Origin: Myxococcales bacterium
GTDB taxonomy: Bacteria > Myxococcota_A > UBA9042
DNA: 64,000 bases
Direction of reading: 5' to 3'
NCBI GenBank assembly: GCA_947491025.1
Contig: CANLIC010000005.1
Span: 62,001 to 126,000, forward strand
Below the pieces are notes generated by a model. That model ran no database searches and had not been told where the DNA came from. It was given only the letters and a program-made list of their open reading frames with translations. Below are positions 35,914 through 45,293 of the stretch, in pieces. The position numbers and the translations under genes were made by a program. Positions within the stretch are counted from its first letter, which is position 1. Every line of letters starts with the position of its first letter.

Positions 35914-37572
35914 ATGGAGGGAGCGATTGCAGCAAAGCCCTCACCCGCCATGCCCCTGACCGCGACAGCGCGGGCCTACGCCTTTGCGAGCTTGTTCGGG
36001 CTGCCGCTGCTGATCCGGATCGTCGAGCCACATGGACGCGACCAGCAGGTCTTCGCCGTGCTCGGCCGGGAAGCCTGGCAGGGGCTGCTCCCCTACCGCG
36101 ACCTCTTCGAGCACAAGCCGCCGGGCGTGATCTTCGCCGCCATGGCCGCTCACCTGCTCGATGAGGGTGCCGGCTGGGCGCTCGGCGGCTTCGACGTCCT
36201 CGCCGCGCTGCTGACCGCCTGGTTGCTCGGCCAGGCCGTGGCGCACGGTCGACCTGGACCGCACTGGCAGGGGCCGCTCGTCGCCGGCCTCTACCTGCTC
36301 GCCGGCCGCTCCGAGGTGTTCGGCGGCTGGTGGACGCGGCTGCAGCCCGAGGTGTTGCAAGATCTCGCCGTCGCGGCGGCGCTTTTCGCCGGCGTCCGCC
36401 ACCGCTGGGCCCTCGCTGGGGTCGCGTTGATGGCTGCGTGGACGCTCAAGTTCACCTACATCGGCCTCTGGCCCCTGTGGGCGCTGTGGGCGCTGCGGTC
36501 GGCCGGCCCGCGGGCGCTCCTTCGTCTGCACCTCGGCATCGCGGTGCCCGCCCTCGCCCTCACGCTCTTGGCGGCGGCGACCGACGTCCTGTTGCCGATG
36601 TTCGATGCCGTCGTCCGCTTCAACCTGCTGCATGCCGGCGTCTCCCGCTTGAGTGCCGCGGACTTGCTGGCACAGTCCGTCCAGGCCTTGCAGCACATCG
36701 GGCTCGCCCTGCCCTTGGTCGCGATCGGCGGCGCCATCGGCCTGGCCATGGAGCTCGCAGCGCTGCGACGCCCCCTTGCCACGGAGACCGAGGCTGCCCC
36801 ACGTTGGCTCTTCCCCGGGCTTTTGGCCGCTGCGCTGCTGCAGACCTTCATCCAGGGCAAGCTTTGGAAACATCATCTGATCCCGGTCATGTTGCCGCTG
36901 GCGGCGATGGCCGGCATCGCCATCTCGGCTGGCTTCGTGCGCGCTGCGCAATCGCCATTGCGACGGACGCTGCTGGCGCTGGCGCTTCTCGTGCTCTCGC
37001 TGCCATCGCTGGCGATGTCGGCGGCGGCGTGGTGGCGCCAGCTCGCGCCGGGCGGGTCGGTCGGGGTCCTCGCGCGCTACGTCGATGCGCCGAGCCGCTT
37101 CTCGGCGCTGCACGTCGCGGCGATCGGCTTGCGCCTCCGCCAGTTGGCCGCGCCGCAAGCGCGGCTGCTGGTGTTCGGATTCGAGCCCGGCCTTTACCTC
37201 GAATCGGGCCTGCAGCCCGGCAGCCGCTGGCTCTATGACTATCCGCTGCTGGCGGCCCTTCCGGAGCCCGCACGCTCGGCCGCCATCGAGGAGTTGATCG
37301 GCAGGCTCGACGCCATCGACTGGGTCGTCGTCTACCGCGACGACCGGAACCCGCTCGAGGCGCTCGACTCCGCGACCCAGCTCGCGCAGGCGAGTTCGCT
37401 CTCCGCGGCGATCGCGGCGCGCTTTGAGGTGGCCGAGCAGCTCTTCAACGCGACGCTGTGGCGCCGGCGCCCTTCGCCGGGTCCAGCGGCTGCACCTCTG
37501 CCGCCGGCGGATGCAGCCGCCCCGCCTCCAGAAAGCGCAGCACCATCGCCTGCACCCGAGGATCGTTCATGA
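35914..37572 (+). CDS. GT39-like membrane glycosyltransferase
   Basis: A 552-residue polytopic membrane protein with about ten hydrophobic helices between residues 20 and 370. The segment GRDQQVFAVLGREAWQGLLP followed by YRDLFEHKPPGVIF is the signature of ArnT/PMT-type (GT39, GT83) enzymes, which move sugars from polyprenyl phosphate to lipids or proteins in the periplasm; the acidic residue of the GRDQ loop is the usual catalytic base. The region from about 420 is a soluble periplasmic domain, ending in a Pro/Ala-rich tail (PLPPADAAAPPPESAAPSP) that is encoded antisense to the hydrolase gene over 128 bp. ATG at 35914 or 35950 may be the start; neither has a strong ribosome binding site. Acceptor unknown. 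Confidence 0.75.
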   Translation: MEGAIAAKPSPAMPLTATARAYAFASLFGLPLLIRIVEPHGRDQQVFAVLGREAWQGLLPYRDLFEHKPPGVIFAAMAAHLLDEGAGWALGGFDVLAALLTAWLLGQAVAHGRPGPHWQGPLVAGLYLLAGRSEVFGGWWTRLQPEVLQDLAVAAALFAGVRHRWALAGVALMAAWTLKFTYIGLWPLWALWALRSAGPRALLRLHLGIAVPALALTLLAAATDVLLPMFDAVVRFNLLHAGVSRLSAADLLAQSVQALQHIGLALPLVAIGGAIGLAMELAALRRPLATETEAAPRWLFPGLLAAALLQTFIQGKLWKHHLIPVMLPLAAMAGIAISAGFVRAAQSPLRRTLLALALLVLSLPSLAMSAAAWWRQLAPGGSVGVLARYVDAPSRFSALHVAAIGLRLRQLAAPQARLLVFGFEPGLYLESGLQPGSRWLYDYPLLAALPEPARSAAIEELIGRLDAIDWVVVYRDDRNPLEALDSATQLAQASSLSAAIAARFEVAEQLFNATLWRRRPSPGPAAAPLPPADAAAPPPESAAPSPAPEDRS

Positions 37573-38167
37573 TCCAGGTGTGGCTGGCGTCGACGGCGCA
37601 GAAATCGGCCATGCCAGGCAGGTGGGTCTCGTCGACGGCGACCGTGCCGTCGTTGGCGCGGTGCTCACCAAAGACGCCGAGTGACGCCGAGAGCCAGCTG
37701 ATCGGGTTGCCGAGGCTCGGTGCCCGGGTGCCGGCGATGACGGCCACCTCGGACTGCAGCGCCGGCTCGTGGGCGCGCACGCGCTGCACGTCCATCCCCG
37801 CCGGACCGTAGAGCCAGGAGAAGGGACCGAATTCGCCGAGCGCCCGTGCGAGGTCGCTGCCTGCGTTCGGGGGCGCCAACATGACGACGCGGCGGAAGCG
37901 CACCCGCCCTGCCATCTGCCGGACCAGCACGCCGCCCAGCGAGTGCGTCACCGCGTCGAAGGCGATGTCTCCGTGATCGTGGAGCAACTGGTCCGCGACC
38001 CGCTCGGCCAGCGCCTCGACGCCGTGGCTGCGCGACGGATAGGTCCTGGCCCAGGTCTGCAGGCCGTGGCGGCGCAAGGTGCGGCCGAGCCCCGCCATCG
38101 ACAGGTGGGTGCGGGCCAGGCCGTGCAGCAGCACCACGGGCGGCCGGCCGTCGTCGGCAGCTTTCAC
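37445..38167 (-). CDS. Alpha/beta hydrolase (esterase/lipase-like)
   Basis: A 240-residue protein with an alpha/beta hydrolase fold: VVLLHGLARTHLSM (oxyanion loop), THSLGGVL with the nucleophile Ser, and C-terminal DASHTWIMND with the catalytic His; NDGTVAVDETHLPGM resembles the acidic loop of PGAP1/triacylglycerol lipase relatives. The size and motifs fit small cytoplasmic lipases. Its ATG overlaps the stop of the acyltransferase gene upstream by 4 bp, so it is second in a two-gene lipid operon. Its 3' 128 bp overlap the end of the convergent glycosyltransferase gene, so both C-terminal tails are constrained by shared DNA. Confidence 0.83.
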   Translation of the reverse strand: MKAADDGRPPVVLLHGLARTHLSMAGLGRTLRRHGLQTWARTYPSRSHGVEALAERVADQLLHDHGDIAFDAVTHSLGGVLVRQMAGRVRFRRVVMLAPPNAGSDLARALGEFGPFSWLYGPAGMDVQRVRAHEPALQSEVAVIAGTRAPSLGNPISWLSASLGVFGEHRANDGTVAVDETHLPGMADFCAVDASHTWIMNDPRVQAMVLRFLEAGRLHPPAAEVQPLDPAKGAGATASR

Positions 38168-39774
38168 TCAATCTCCTTGGCCAGCAGCTCCGCGAACGCG
38201 CCGAGAAACTCGTTTTCCTGGTCGTGGCCGACACCCGCGGCGTCCATCGCGGCTGCGGCGACTTCGCCGTCGCGACCATCCCAGTCCGCGTCGCCGGTCG
38301 GCAGGTCGCCGAGCTGCTCGAGTCGCGCCTGCAAGAAGAGCGGCTCGAGGTCGGGCGGCAGGTTCTTTACCACCGCCGCCACCACCGCCGCCTCGAGGCG
38401 CCGACACTCGCGGCGCAACGCGGAGATCTCCTCCCGAAAGCGCAGGAAGCTCCAGACCGACGCCAGCAGCTCCCTGGCATCGGCATAACGCTCCATCAAG
38501 CGCAGCCCGGCCCATCCCGACAACGGCAGCAGCGGCAGCCAGAGCAGGGCCCTCACCCCGTCGTGCTGGACCATCAGCCCGGCCAAAACGGCCCAGGTCA
38601 GCAGCACCAGCGCCACGCCGATGAAGAGCGACGAGGTGGCGATGACGTCGCGCCGCGGCGTCAGGCGCCCCGCCAGCAACCCGGTGGCGATGGCCGCGGG
38701 GCCGTGGAGCAGCAGGCCTGGCAGGGCCAGCGGCAGCCACAAGAGCGCCGGGCCGGTGCGGCGCCAGAAGCGGGCGACGATGGTCCCACCGTCGAAGCGC
38801 CGCTGCAGGTCGCGTTCGCTGAGGTCGAGGGCGTCGAGTCGCTCGCGGAAGCGGCCGACCGCCGCGAAGAGGCGCTTGACCTCGGGCTGTTCGGCGACCC
38901 GCGTGTAGCCGGCGGCGAAGCGGCGCTGCAGCTCGACCCGGGCCTCAAGCGAGAGCCCCGGCGGCTGATAGAGGCGGCGGACCGTTTCGAGGACGCGCAA
39001 CGTCGCCCAGTCGTCCGACTGGATCGTCAGCGCCCGGATGCCGAGGTCGATCTGGGCCGTGAGCGCGCGAGCCGCCGCGCGCGGATCGGTGGCGGCGTCG
39101 GCGAGGAAAGCCGGGTCCAGGCGCAGCGGCGGTCCAAAGCGCACGAGGACGCTGCTGCGGAAGCGCCGCGCGCGCAGGTAGTTGAGTCCCACGGGCACGA
39201 TCTGCACCGGTGATCCGGCCGAGAGGGCGCCGAGCGCGATGCGCGCAGCCCCGGTCTTGAGCGGCAGTAGCTGCGCCTCGTCGTGGCTGCAGCCCTCGGG
39301 AAAGATGCCGATTGCGCCACCGCCGCCGAGGTGCGTCGCCATCGCCGCGAAGGCGTCCTGGTTGTCGACCGGTGGGGTCGCCGTCGCCGAGCTGGCGGTG
39401 GCAGCGCTGGCAGCGCTCGCCGCCTCGGCGCCATCGACGTCGACGCGGCGGCGGATCGGCACCGCCCCGACGCCGTGCAGAATCGGCCGCAGCAGCGCGC
39501 TGCGAAAAAGCGCGTCCTTGGCAGCGAAGGCGACCGGCCGCTCGACGGTGGCGAGCAGCAAGGCTGGGTCCAGGAGCGAATTCGGGTGGTTGCCCACCAG
39601 GATCAAGGGCCCAGTGGCGGGCAGGTGCTCCTCGCCCGTGACGCGCACCCGCCGAAAGAACACCGAGAGCAGGCTGCGGATCAGCAGCCGCAACGGGCCG
39701 TAGAGTGGCGGCGCAGCCTGCAGCGCGTCGGCGGCAGGCGGCGGAACGCTGGACGCTGCGGCTGCCCTCTCCAC
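38164..39774 (-). CDS. PlsC-type glycerolipid acyltransferase with extended C-terminus
   Basis: A 536-residue protein. Residues 30-240 are a PlsC-like acyltransferase domain with NHPNSLLDP (the NHx4D motif), a GAVPIRRR segment, FPEGCSHDE (FPEG motif) and VQIVPVGLNY. A Ser/Ala/Thr-rich insertion separates the second and third motifs. The C-terminal half has two or three membrane helices (about 365-440) and a helical tail, as in the GPAT/AAS-like family of eukaryote-type enzymes. It should acylate a lysophospholipid or glycerol phosphate at the inner membrane. GTG at 39774 is preceded by GGGGAGCC. Overlaps the hydrolase gene by 4 bp. Confidence 0.85.
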   Translation of the reverse strand: MERAAAASSVPPPAADALQAAPPLYGPLRLLIRSLLSVFFRRVRVTGEEHLPATGPLILVGNHPNSLLDPALLLATVERPVAFAAKDALFRSALLRPILHGVGAVPIRRRVDVDGAEAASAASAATASSATATPPVDNQDAFAAMATHLGGGGAIGIFPEGCSHDEAQLLPLKTGAARIALGALSAGSPVQIVPVGLNYLRARRFRSSVLVRFGPPLRLDPAFLADAATDPRAAARALTAQIDLGIRALTIQSDDWATLRVLETVRRLYQPPGLSLEARVELQRRFAAGYTRVAEQPEVKRLFAAVGRFRERLDALDLSERDLQRRFDGGTIVARFWRRTGPALLWLPLALPGLLLHGPAAIATGLLAGRLTPRRDVIATSSLFIGVALVLLTWAVLAGLMVQHDGVRALLWLPLLPLSGWAGLRLMERYADARELLASVWSFLRFREEISALRRECRRLEAAVVAAVVKNLPPDLEPLFLQARLEQLGDLPTGDADWDGRDGEVAAAAMDAAGVGHDQENEFLGAFAELLAKEIE

Positions 39775-39827
39775 GGCTCCCCTCCACGCGGCCGAGGATC
39801 GACGGCAGCCCGGCTGCGGTCAACCGC

Positions 39828-40400
39828 CTAGGCGCAGGCGCTGTGGCGGAAGCAACCCTGCAGGTGGTCGTTGACGACCCCTGTCGCCTGCAAGTGGGCG
39901 TAGATCACGGTGGGGCCGAGAAAGCGAAAGCCGCGCGCTTTCAGGTCTTTGGCCATCGCCTCCGCCAAGGGCGTCGTGGAAGGCACCTCGGCCATCGTCC
40001 GGCGCTCGCCCTGGACCACCCGGCCCTCGGTGAAGCGCCATTGGTAGGCCGCGAAGCTGCCGAACTCTTGCTGAACCTTGAGGAAGGCCGCAGCGTTGCC
40101 GATCGCGGCCTCGATCTTGGCGCGGTTGCGGACGATGCCGGCGTCGGCCAGCAGCCGGGAGCGGTCGGCGTCGCTGAAGCCGGCGACCGCCACTGGGTCG
40201 AAGCCGGCGAACGCGCGACCGTAGTTCTCGCGCTTGCGCAGGATCGTCCACCATGACAGCCCCGCCTGCGCCGACTCCAACACCAGGAACTCAAAGAGGA
40301 CGCGATCGTCGCGCACCGCTACGCCCCACTCCTCGTCGTGGTAGCGGACGTAGCTCGGCTCGGTGCCGCACCAGGGACAGCGGGTCTTCTCGGTCGTCAT
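39828..40400 (-). CDS. tag: DNA-3-methyladenine glycosylase I
   Basis: Removes 3-methyladenine from alkylated DNA. The 190-residue protein starts TRCPWCGTEPSYVRYHDEEW, close to the E. coli Tag N-terminus, and ends in VVNDHLQGCFRH; the N-terminal Cys and His with this C-terminal His and Cys form the zinc site that staples the ends. LFEFLVLESAQAGLSWWTIL and ARGFRFLGPTVIYAHLQATG are family signatures, including the Glu of the base pocket. Length is normal. ATG follows GGAG by eight bases. The gene appears to be single, 53 bp downstream of nothing coding on its own strand. Confidence 0.96.
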   Translation of the reverse strand: MTTEKTRCPWCGTEPSYVRYHDEEWGVAVRDDRVLFEFLVLESAQAGLSWWTILRKRENYGRAFAGFDPVAVAGFSDADRSRLLADAGIVRNRAKIEAAIGNAAAFLKVQQEFGSFAAYQWRFTEGRVVQGERRTMAEVPSTTPLAEAMAKDLKARGFRFLGPTVIYAHLQATGVVNDHLQGCFRHSACA

Positions 40401-40611
40401 CGGGGGCTCCTCTGCTGGGGCGCGCCTTCGCCGGCGACCTGCCGCGCCATCGCGCCGAGCTTGCCAGCCTCAGCGCCCGGGTCCAGCGCTCCCCACGCCG
40501 CTCATGGGTGTGGTAGAGAGCCGACATGGCCGCCCTGGCCAGCAGCGCAATGGCGGAGCCGAAGGGCGCCGCAGCCGCGTCAGCCGCCCCCCTGGGCGCA
40601 TGGGAGCCGAC

Positions 40612-41946
40612 ATGAGCACCACCGCCCGCAACCTTCGCAGCGCCTGCATCGCCCTCGCTGTCCTCGCCCTTGCTCTGGCCTGCGAGAGCGAAGAGGCCAC
40701 CTGCACCGCCCTGCCGACCTTCACCCTGAGCGCCCCTGCCATCGCGCCCACAACCGCCGGCAGCGCCATTCAGGTCGAGATTCGACGGAGCGGGACGGCT
40801 TGCGCCTACGCCGGTGGCGGAGCCGACATCAAGCTCGAGACCCTCGGCGGCGGCAGCGTATCGCCCGCAACCCTGACGGTGCCCGAAGCCGGCGCCAAGT
40901 TGGTCTGGACGCTCGGGCCGGCGCCGATTCGCCAGACGCTGTCGGTGGTCGGTACGCCTGACGCCCAGCTGGCGCTCACGGCCGAGGTCGCTGCGCCCGT
41001 CGTGCCGCAGACCTTTGGCGACGTCCACGCCTTCTTGCTCGCCGAGGGCATCACCAGCACGACCGAAGACCTCGCCATCGCCGCCGACGGCACCATCGCG
41101 CTCGGCGTCGACGGCGCAGTCATCGAGGTGCGCCAGTCCAGCGACGGCAAGGTCACGATCAGCAAGCGTAAGCTCTCGGGCGACCCCTTGCCACGCGCCC
41201 ACGGCCTCGCCTATGACCGCCAAGGCACCTTGTGGACCGCCGACCCGGCCGGCGGCGCGCTGCACGCCATCGCCAAAGACGGTACGGTCAAGACCCACCT
41301 CACGGCCGTCGAGGGCACCCCGCTCGATGGACCGAACGACGTCGCCGTCGACCCGGGCGACCGCGTCCTGCTCTCGGACCCCTGCCGAGGCGAGCTCTAT
41401 TACTACGACCCCAAGGCCGGAAAGGTCACCGACATCGAGCCCTTCGATCTGCTCACCGAGGGCGGACCCAACGGCTTCGCCTTCCAGGGCGACACCCTCT
41501 ACGTCGTCACCGAGAACACCACGCTGCTCTGCCCCAAGGCCAAGAAGAAGCCCCCGGTCACCGCCAACCTGGCGGCACTGTTCCGCTTGTCGGCCAAGGA
41601 CGGCGTCTTTGGCCCGCGCACCCTGGTCGAGGGCGGCCTCGGCGTGTTCGGCGACGGCATGGCCTTCGATGCCTTGGGCAATCTCTACGTCATCGTCGAC
41701 ACCATCGCCAACGTCGCTATCGACGAGTCGCGCGTGATGGTGCTGCGCGCTGGCGAGTCCAAGCTGGTTCCGTTCGTCGCGTTCAAGAAGTCGGCGATCT
41801 TGGCCAACGTCGCTTTCGGCCGCGGCCCGCTCGGCGATACGACGATGTTCGCGGCGTTGTTGGCGATCCCTCCCTTCACCGCGCCCGAGCAGCGCGGCCT
41901 CGTCCGCTTCGAGGTCGGGGTCAAGGGGCTGGCGCTGCTGCCTTAG
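40612..41946 (+). CDS. SMP-30/gluconolactonase-like beta-propeller lipoprotein
   Basis: A 444-residue protein with signal peptide and lipobox LALAC (Cys24). After a beta domain of about 130 residues (Ig-like, LSAPAIAPTTAGSAIQVEI in part) comes a six-bladed propeller with repeats such as RAHGLAYDRQGTLWTADPAGG, GPNDVAVDPGDRVLLSDPCRG, GPNGFAFQGDTLYVVTE and FGDGMAFDALGNLYVIVD (each listed to its core), matching the SMP-30/NHL type, in which acidic and Asn residues bind a divalent metal. Relatives are lactonases or binding proteins; the substrate cannot be told. The ATG at 40612 follows GGGAG by five bases. Confidence 0.75.
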   Translation: MSTTARNLRSACIALAVLALALACESEEATCTALPTFTLSAPAIAPTTAGSAIQVEIRRSGTACAYAGGGADIKLETLGGGSVSPATLTVPEAGAKLVWTLGPAPIRQTLSVVGTPDAQLALTAEVAAPVVPQTFGDVHAFLLAEGITSTTEDLAIAADGTIALGVDGAVIEVRQSSDGKVTISKRKLSGDPLPRAHGLAYDRQGTLWTADPAGGALHAIAKDGTVKTHLTAVEGTPLDGPNDVAVDPGDRVLLSDPCRGELYYYDPKAGKVTDIEPFDLLTEGGPNGFAFQGDTLYVVTENTTLLCPKAKKKPPVTANLAALFRLSAKDGVFGPRTLVEGGLGVFGDGMAFDALGNLYVIVDTIANVAIDESRVMVLRAGESKLVPFVAFKKSAILANVAFGRGPLGDTTMFAALLAIPPFTAPEQRGLVRFEVGVKGLALLP

Positions 41947-42262
41947 CGGCCGCCAGTGCGAGCGCCGGGAGCGAGTTGGCGTCAGGGCGCAGGCCTGCGC
42001 TGCGCGGTCCGTCGCGGCCATCGCCATGATAGCCAATCCCTTGAATCCGGCTCGGTCCTGGCTTGTCCGCGACGGCTACGGCTGCGTTACTCAAGCTTGC
42101 AATAGCTCTGCTATTCCTATGCCTTCGCGCCCTGCCTCGCTCGCCGCGGCCAGCGCCAGGCCACGATCCGATTCTGCTGGCCTTGGGATGAGAGGTTCCG
42201 ACTCCGCCCCGTTTGGAATGAAGCGCGAGCGGCCTGAGGCGCCCGAGATGGCCGGACGGTTG
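41947..42262. other. Convergent intergenic region with a hairpin
   Basis: About 316 bases between the convergent propeller lipoprotein and rhomboid genes. It contains a small A+T-rich perfect hairpin, AATAGC TCT GCTATT, at 42101-42115, which could end transcription in either direction but lacks a long T run. No convincing coding frame was found. Confidence 0.5.
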
Positions 42263-43969
42263 TCAGCGCGACTCGGCGACGACGCTTACGCTGCGGACGA
42301 AGCGCTCGACGTTGTCGCTGACCGCATCGCGGGCATCCGGGTCGATGGAGACCTGTAGGTCGACCTCGAACGCGCCGACGAACCCGACCCAGCGCGGCAG
42401 GCGCACGCGGCCGCGCGCCTGATCGCAGTAGATCCAGCGCCGGCCATCGAGCAAGACCACCTCCGGCGGTCGACGCAACGGCTCGAGCGGTGCCGCGGCG
42501 ACGAGCTCGGCGTGACGGCGCGCGATGGATGCCGCGTGGTCCGCGGGTTCGACCGGCGACGCCGATCGCCGCAGCCAGATCGTGACGATGAGGGGCGCAT
42601 CGATGGCTGTGCCGAAGACCCAGGTCTCGAAGGCACCGTCGGGCTCGCCGCGGATCACGGCGGTCGCCTCGGCCGGGATGTCGACCCCAAGCCCGGTGTC
42701 GCCGATCGCGATCCGTTGGGTCGCGCCCGCCATGAGCAGCCACGGTCGGCCACGCTGCAGCGCGACGGAGAAGGACGCGACGCTCATCGCGACGGCCGCC
42801 AGCGCCAATGCGCGCATCAACCAACGCGACCAGGGGCGCCCCGGATCGCCCCGCCAGGGTCGCGGCAAGCCGATGGTGACGACGCGCGACACGACCAGGA
42901 GCGCGCCACCCCCAAAGCCACCGACGTGTGCCAGCAAGCTCACGTTGGGCCCGAGGGAGAAGAGCAGCTGCAGGACCGCAAATCCTGCAAAATGATAGGA
43001 GAGCTCGCGGGCGGTGCGCGCAGGAACGATTCCGACGCCGCCCCAGGTTGCAGCCACGGCGGCACCGAGCAAGCCAAAGACGCCTGCGGATGCGCCTGCC
43101 CCAACGACGAGGGGGTCGCCGAGCAGGGTGAGCGCCTCGCCGCTCGTCATCGACAGGAGGTAGAGCAGAACAAAGCGTGAGGTGCCAAGCGCTGGCGCCA
43201 GGAGCATGGCGGAGAGCAGCAGCCCGTAAACGTTTGCGATCGCATGCTCGGTGCCGATGTGCAGCCACCCGGCGGTCAGCAGCCGCCACCAATCACCGTC
43301 GAGGGTGCGCGCGGGGACATTGGCGCCCATCCGCACCAGCGTCGCGCTGAGCTTCGTACCGCCCCAATGCTGCGCGAGCGCCACGAACACGGCCATCACC
43401 GCGCCGAACGCAACGACGATGGCGGGCGGGCGCTGCCCGAAGCGGTTGTGGAACTTGACGGCATTTTGCAGCGCCGAACGCCCGCGAACGAGCGCAGTGC
43501 GCAGCGACACCGGCGGCGGCAGCTGCGTGGCCGCGGCGCCGAGTCTGAGCGCCGCAGCCAGCGCAGGCGGCATCTGGCCCGCTGCCTCAGCGGACGCCGA
43601 GTCAAGGGCGCTGTGCAGCTCCACCGCGAAGCCCTCGACCGCAGCCGGCACCGCGGCCCGCAGCCCATCGAGCGGCGGCCAGGCCCCAAGCAGCACGACC
43701 TGCAGCGGCCGCGCGCTTGCGGAGGCGCGCTCCTCGTCGTTGACGCTGGCCAGGAGGCGCGCGGTGCGCAGGGCGATCGAGCCGCGCGCCTCTGCAGCGA
43801 CGAGCAGCGCCACCAGGACATCGTCGTCTTGGAGCAGCGCCAAAGCCTCGTCGTCGTCAAAATAGAGCAACTGGGCGAGGGGCGCCGCGCCCGGGTCGTC
43901 TTGGCGGGTCCAAGCGCCGAGCAGGCGGCGTAGCTCGGCGGGTCCCTGGCTGGCGGCGGCCTTGGGCAT
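42263..43969 (-). CDS. Rhomboid-family intramembrane serine protease with long flanking domains
   Basis: A 568-residue protein. The six-helix rhomboid core spans about 180-390: GDWWRLLTAGWLHIGTEHAI with NVYGLL (helix 2 His/Asn pocket), GAGASAGVFGLLGA bearing the catalytic Ser (GASAG for the usual GxSG) and LLAHVGGFGGG with the catalytic His. Rhomboids cleave membrane proteins within the bilayer. The first 180 residues are a soluble helical cytoplasmic domain, unrecognised; the last 150 residues (from a short membrane segment near 395) look like a soluble beta-rich domain. Both flanks are longer than in GlpG. It is followed by the convergent propeller gene; partner substrates are not evident. 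Confidence 0.88.
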   Translation of the reverse strand: MPKAAASQGPAELRRLLGAWTRQDDPGAAPLAQLLYFDDDEALALLQDDDVLVALLVAAEARGSIALRTARLLASVNDEERASASARPLQVVLLGAWPPLDGLRAAVPAAVEGFAVELHSALDSASAEAAGQMPPALAAALRLGAAATQLPPPVSLRTALVRGRSALQNAVKFHNRFGQRPPAIVVAFGAVMAVFVALAQHWGGTKLSATLVRMGANVPARTLDGDWWRLLTAGWLHIGTEHAIANVYGLLLSAMLLAPALGTSRFVLLYLLSMTSGEALTLLGDPLVVGAGASAGVFGLLGAAVAATWGGVGIVPARTARELSYHFAGFAVLQLLFSLGPNVSLLAHVGGFGGGALLVVSRVVTIGLPRPWRGDPGRPWSRWLMRALALAAVAMSVASFSVALQRGRPWLLMAGATQRIAIGDTGLGVDIPAEATAVIRGEPDGAFETWVFGTAIDAPLIVTIWLRRSASPVEPADHAASIARRHAELVAAAPLEPLRRPPEVVLLDGRRWIYCDQARGRVRLPRWVGFVGAFEVDLQVSIDPDARDAVSDNVERFVRSVSVVAESR

Positions 43970-44211
43970 CGGTCCGTCCTACCGGGCCCTGTGGTTGTGC
44001 AAGGAGAGGGACGCCGAAGATCCAACAGCACCACGCAGCCTGCCATCGCGGTCGACTTGCGCACGCGGCCATCGCGGCTCGGATTGAGGGCACCCGATGC
44101 TCGGCATGGCCGCCGCAACCACGCGCCATGGTGTCGGAAAGACCGGCCGACACCGGGTCAACCGCGGCGCTCCATCGCCCGGGCGCCGGCATCCGGTCCT
44201 GACAGGGCCGC

Positions 44212-45270
44212 TTACGGCGTGCAGGGCGTCCAGAAGTCACACAACTTCGCCTGGCCGCTCACCACGTGGGCCTTGGCGAAGCCGTCAAGCTCGGTCTGGC
44301 AGACCGCCAAGTTGCAGGCGCTGAAGAGGCCACTCACCATCACCTTTGGCAACCCAGTCAGCGCATTGAGCTTCTGCAAGTCGACCAGCCAGATCGTCCC
44401 GGCTGTGGCCAGCGCGGGCACCTGCAGCGACGCCAGGTTCGGCATCTGGGTCAGCTTGAGGCCGCCGACGCTCTGCAGCGCCGAGAAGCCCGTCAGCGCG
44501 CTTCCGGGCATGGTGCGCACCTGGATGTCGCCGGTGACGGTCTGAAGTGCCGGGCATGCTGGCAGTTCCAGCAAGAGCGGGTTGCGTTGGAATGAAAGCG
44601 CGACGCTCTCGGTCAGCGACGGCAACGCGCCAAAAGTCGCCAGCTTGGGATTGTCCTCGACCGTGATAGCGCCGCTCGTCAACTTGCCAAAACCGCTGAC
44701 CGTCGTGAGCTCCGCGTTGTTCTTGAGGTAAATGGTCATGCTGGCGACGTTGTCGAAACCGGAGATGGTCATCAGCTTGCCGGTCTTCTCGACGTTGAGG
44801 GCCGTCGCGCTCTTGAGCAGGGGCGGACCGGTCAACTTGGTGCCCAGGTACCCGCCCGCCAGAATCCCGCTGCACTTCTCCAGATTCGGCACCGCATCGG
44901 CGAGGTCAACCTCGCCGGTGACATAGATGGCGCCCTGCACTTCGCGGACATTGCGCAGGCGCAAGAGGTCGGTCGCTTCGCCCGAGATGTACAGATTGCC
45001 TTGGATCGTACACTGGCCGGTAAAGTCCTTGCCGCCCGTCACGTTGCCTTGGAAGACGCCCGCCTTGCAGGTGCCGGACGCCGCAGCGGTCTTGAGGTTC
45101 TCCAGCGCGACTTCGTTGAGTTGCGGAGTGTCGACCTCGAGCGGGAAGAACTCGCAGGCCGAGGTCAGGGCGGTGGCGACGAGCGCAAGCCCGCCCGCAG
45201 ACAGGCGCGCCCTGCGAGCCAAGGCTCTGGCGTTGGCGGAAGCCCAGCCTGGGGTACGGCGACGTGGCAT
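44212..45270 (-). CDS. Receptor L-domain-like lipoprotein
   Basis: A 352-residue protein with signal and lipobox LTSAC (Cys39). The rest is made of regular repeats of about 24 residues with the pattern ...L..V.G.I.V....L......L..L......L.......L, for example ISGFDNVASMTIYLKNNAEL and VSGFGKLTSGAITVEDNPKL, the right-handed coil of Receptor L-domain/LRR-like proteins that serve as surface binding modules. AAGGAG is perfectly spaced (six bases) for the ATG at 45270 and directly abuts the one at 45276, so 45270 is the start. It is the third gene of a minus-strand set with two barrel-like proteins 23 bp upstream. C-terminal Cys residues probably form disulfides. Confidence 0.72.
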   Translation of the reverse strand: MPRRRTPGWASANARALARRARLSAGGLALVATALTSACEFFPLEVDTPQLNEVALENLKTAAASGTCKAGVFQGNVTGGKDFTGQCTIQGNLYISGEATDLLRLRNVREVQGAIYVTGEVDLADAVPNLEKCSGILAGGYLGTKLTGPPLLKSATALNVEKTGKLMTISGFDNVASMTIYLKNNAELTTVSGFGKLTSGAITVEDNPKLATFGALPSLTESVALSFQRNPLLLELPACPALQTVTGDIQVRTMPGSALTGFSALQSVGGLKLTQMPNLASLQVPALATAGTIWLVDLQKLNALTGLPKVMVSGLFSACNLAVCQTELDGFAKAHVVSGQAKLCDFWTPCTP

Positions 45271-45293
45271 CGGCATCTCCTTGGCCACTCCAA

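Noticed and set aside
44110..44165. Possible fourth copy of the 59-bp repeat
   Set aside because: TTGACC and CGTGGTTG are present but the spacer and -10 do not match; similarity is too weak to list as a copy.
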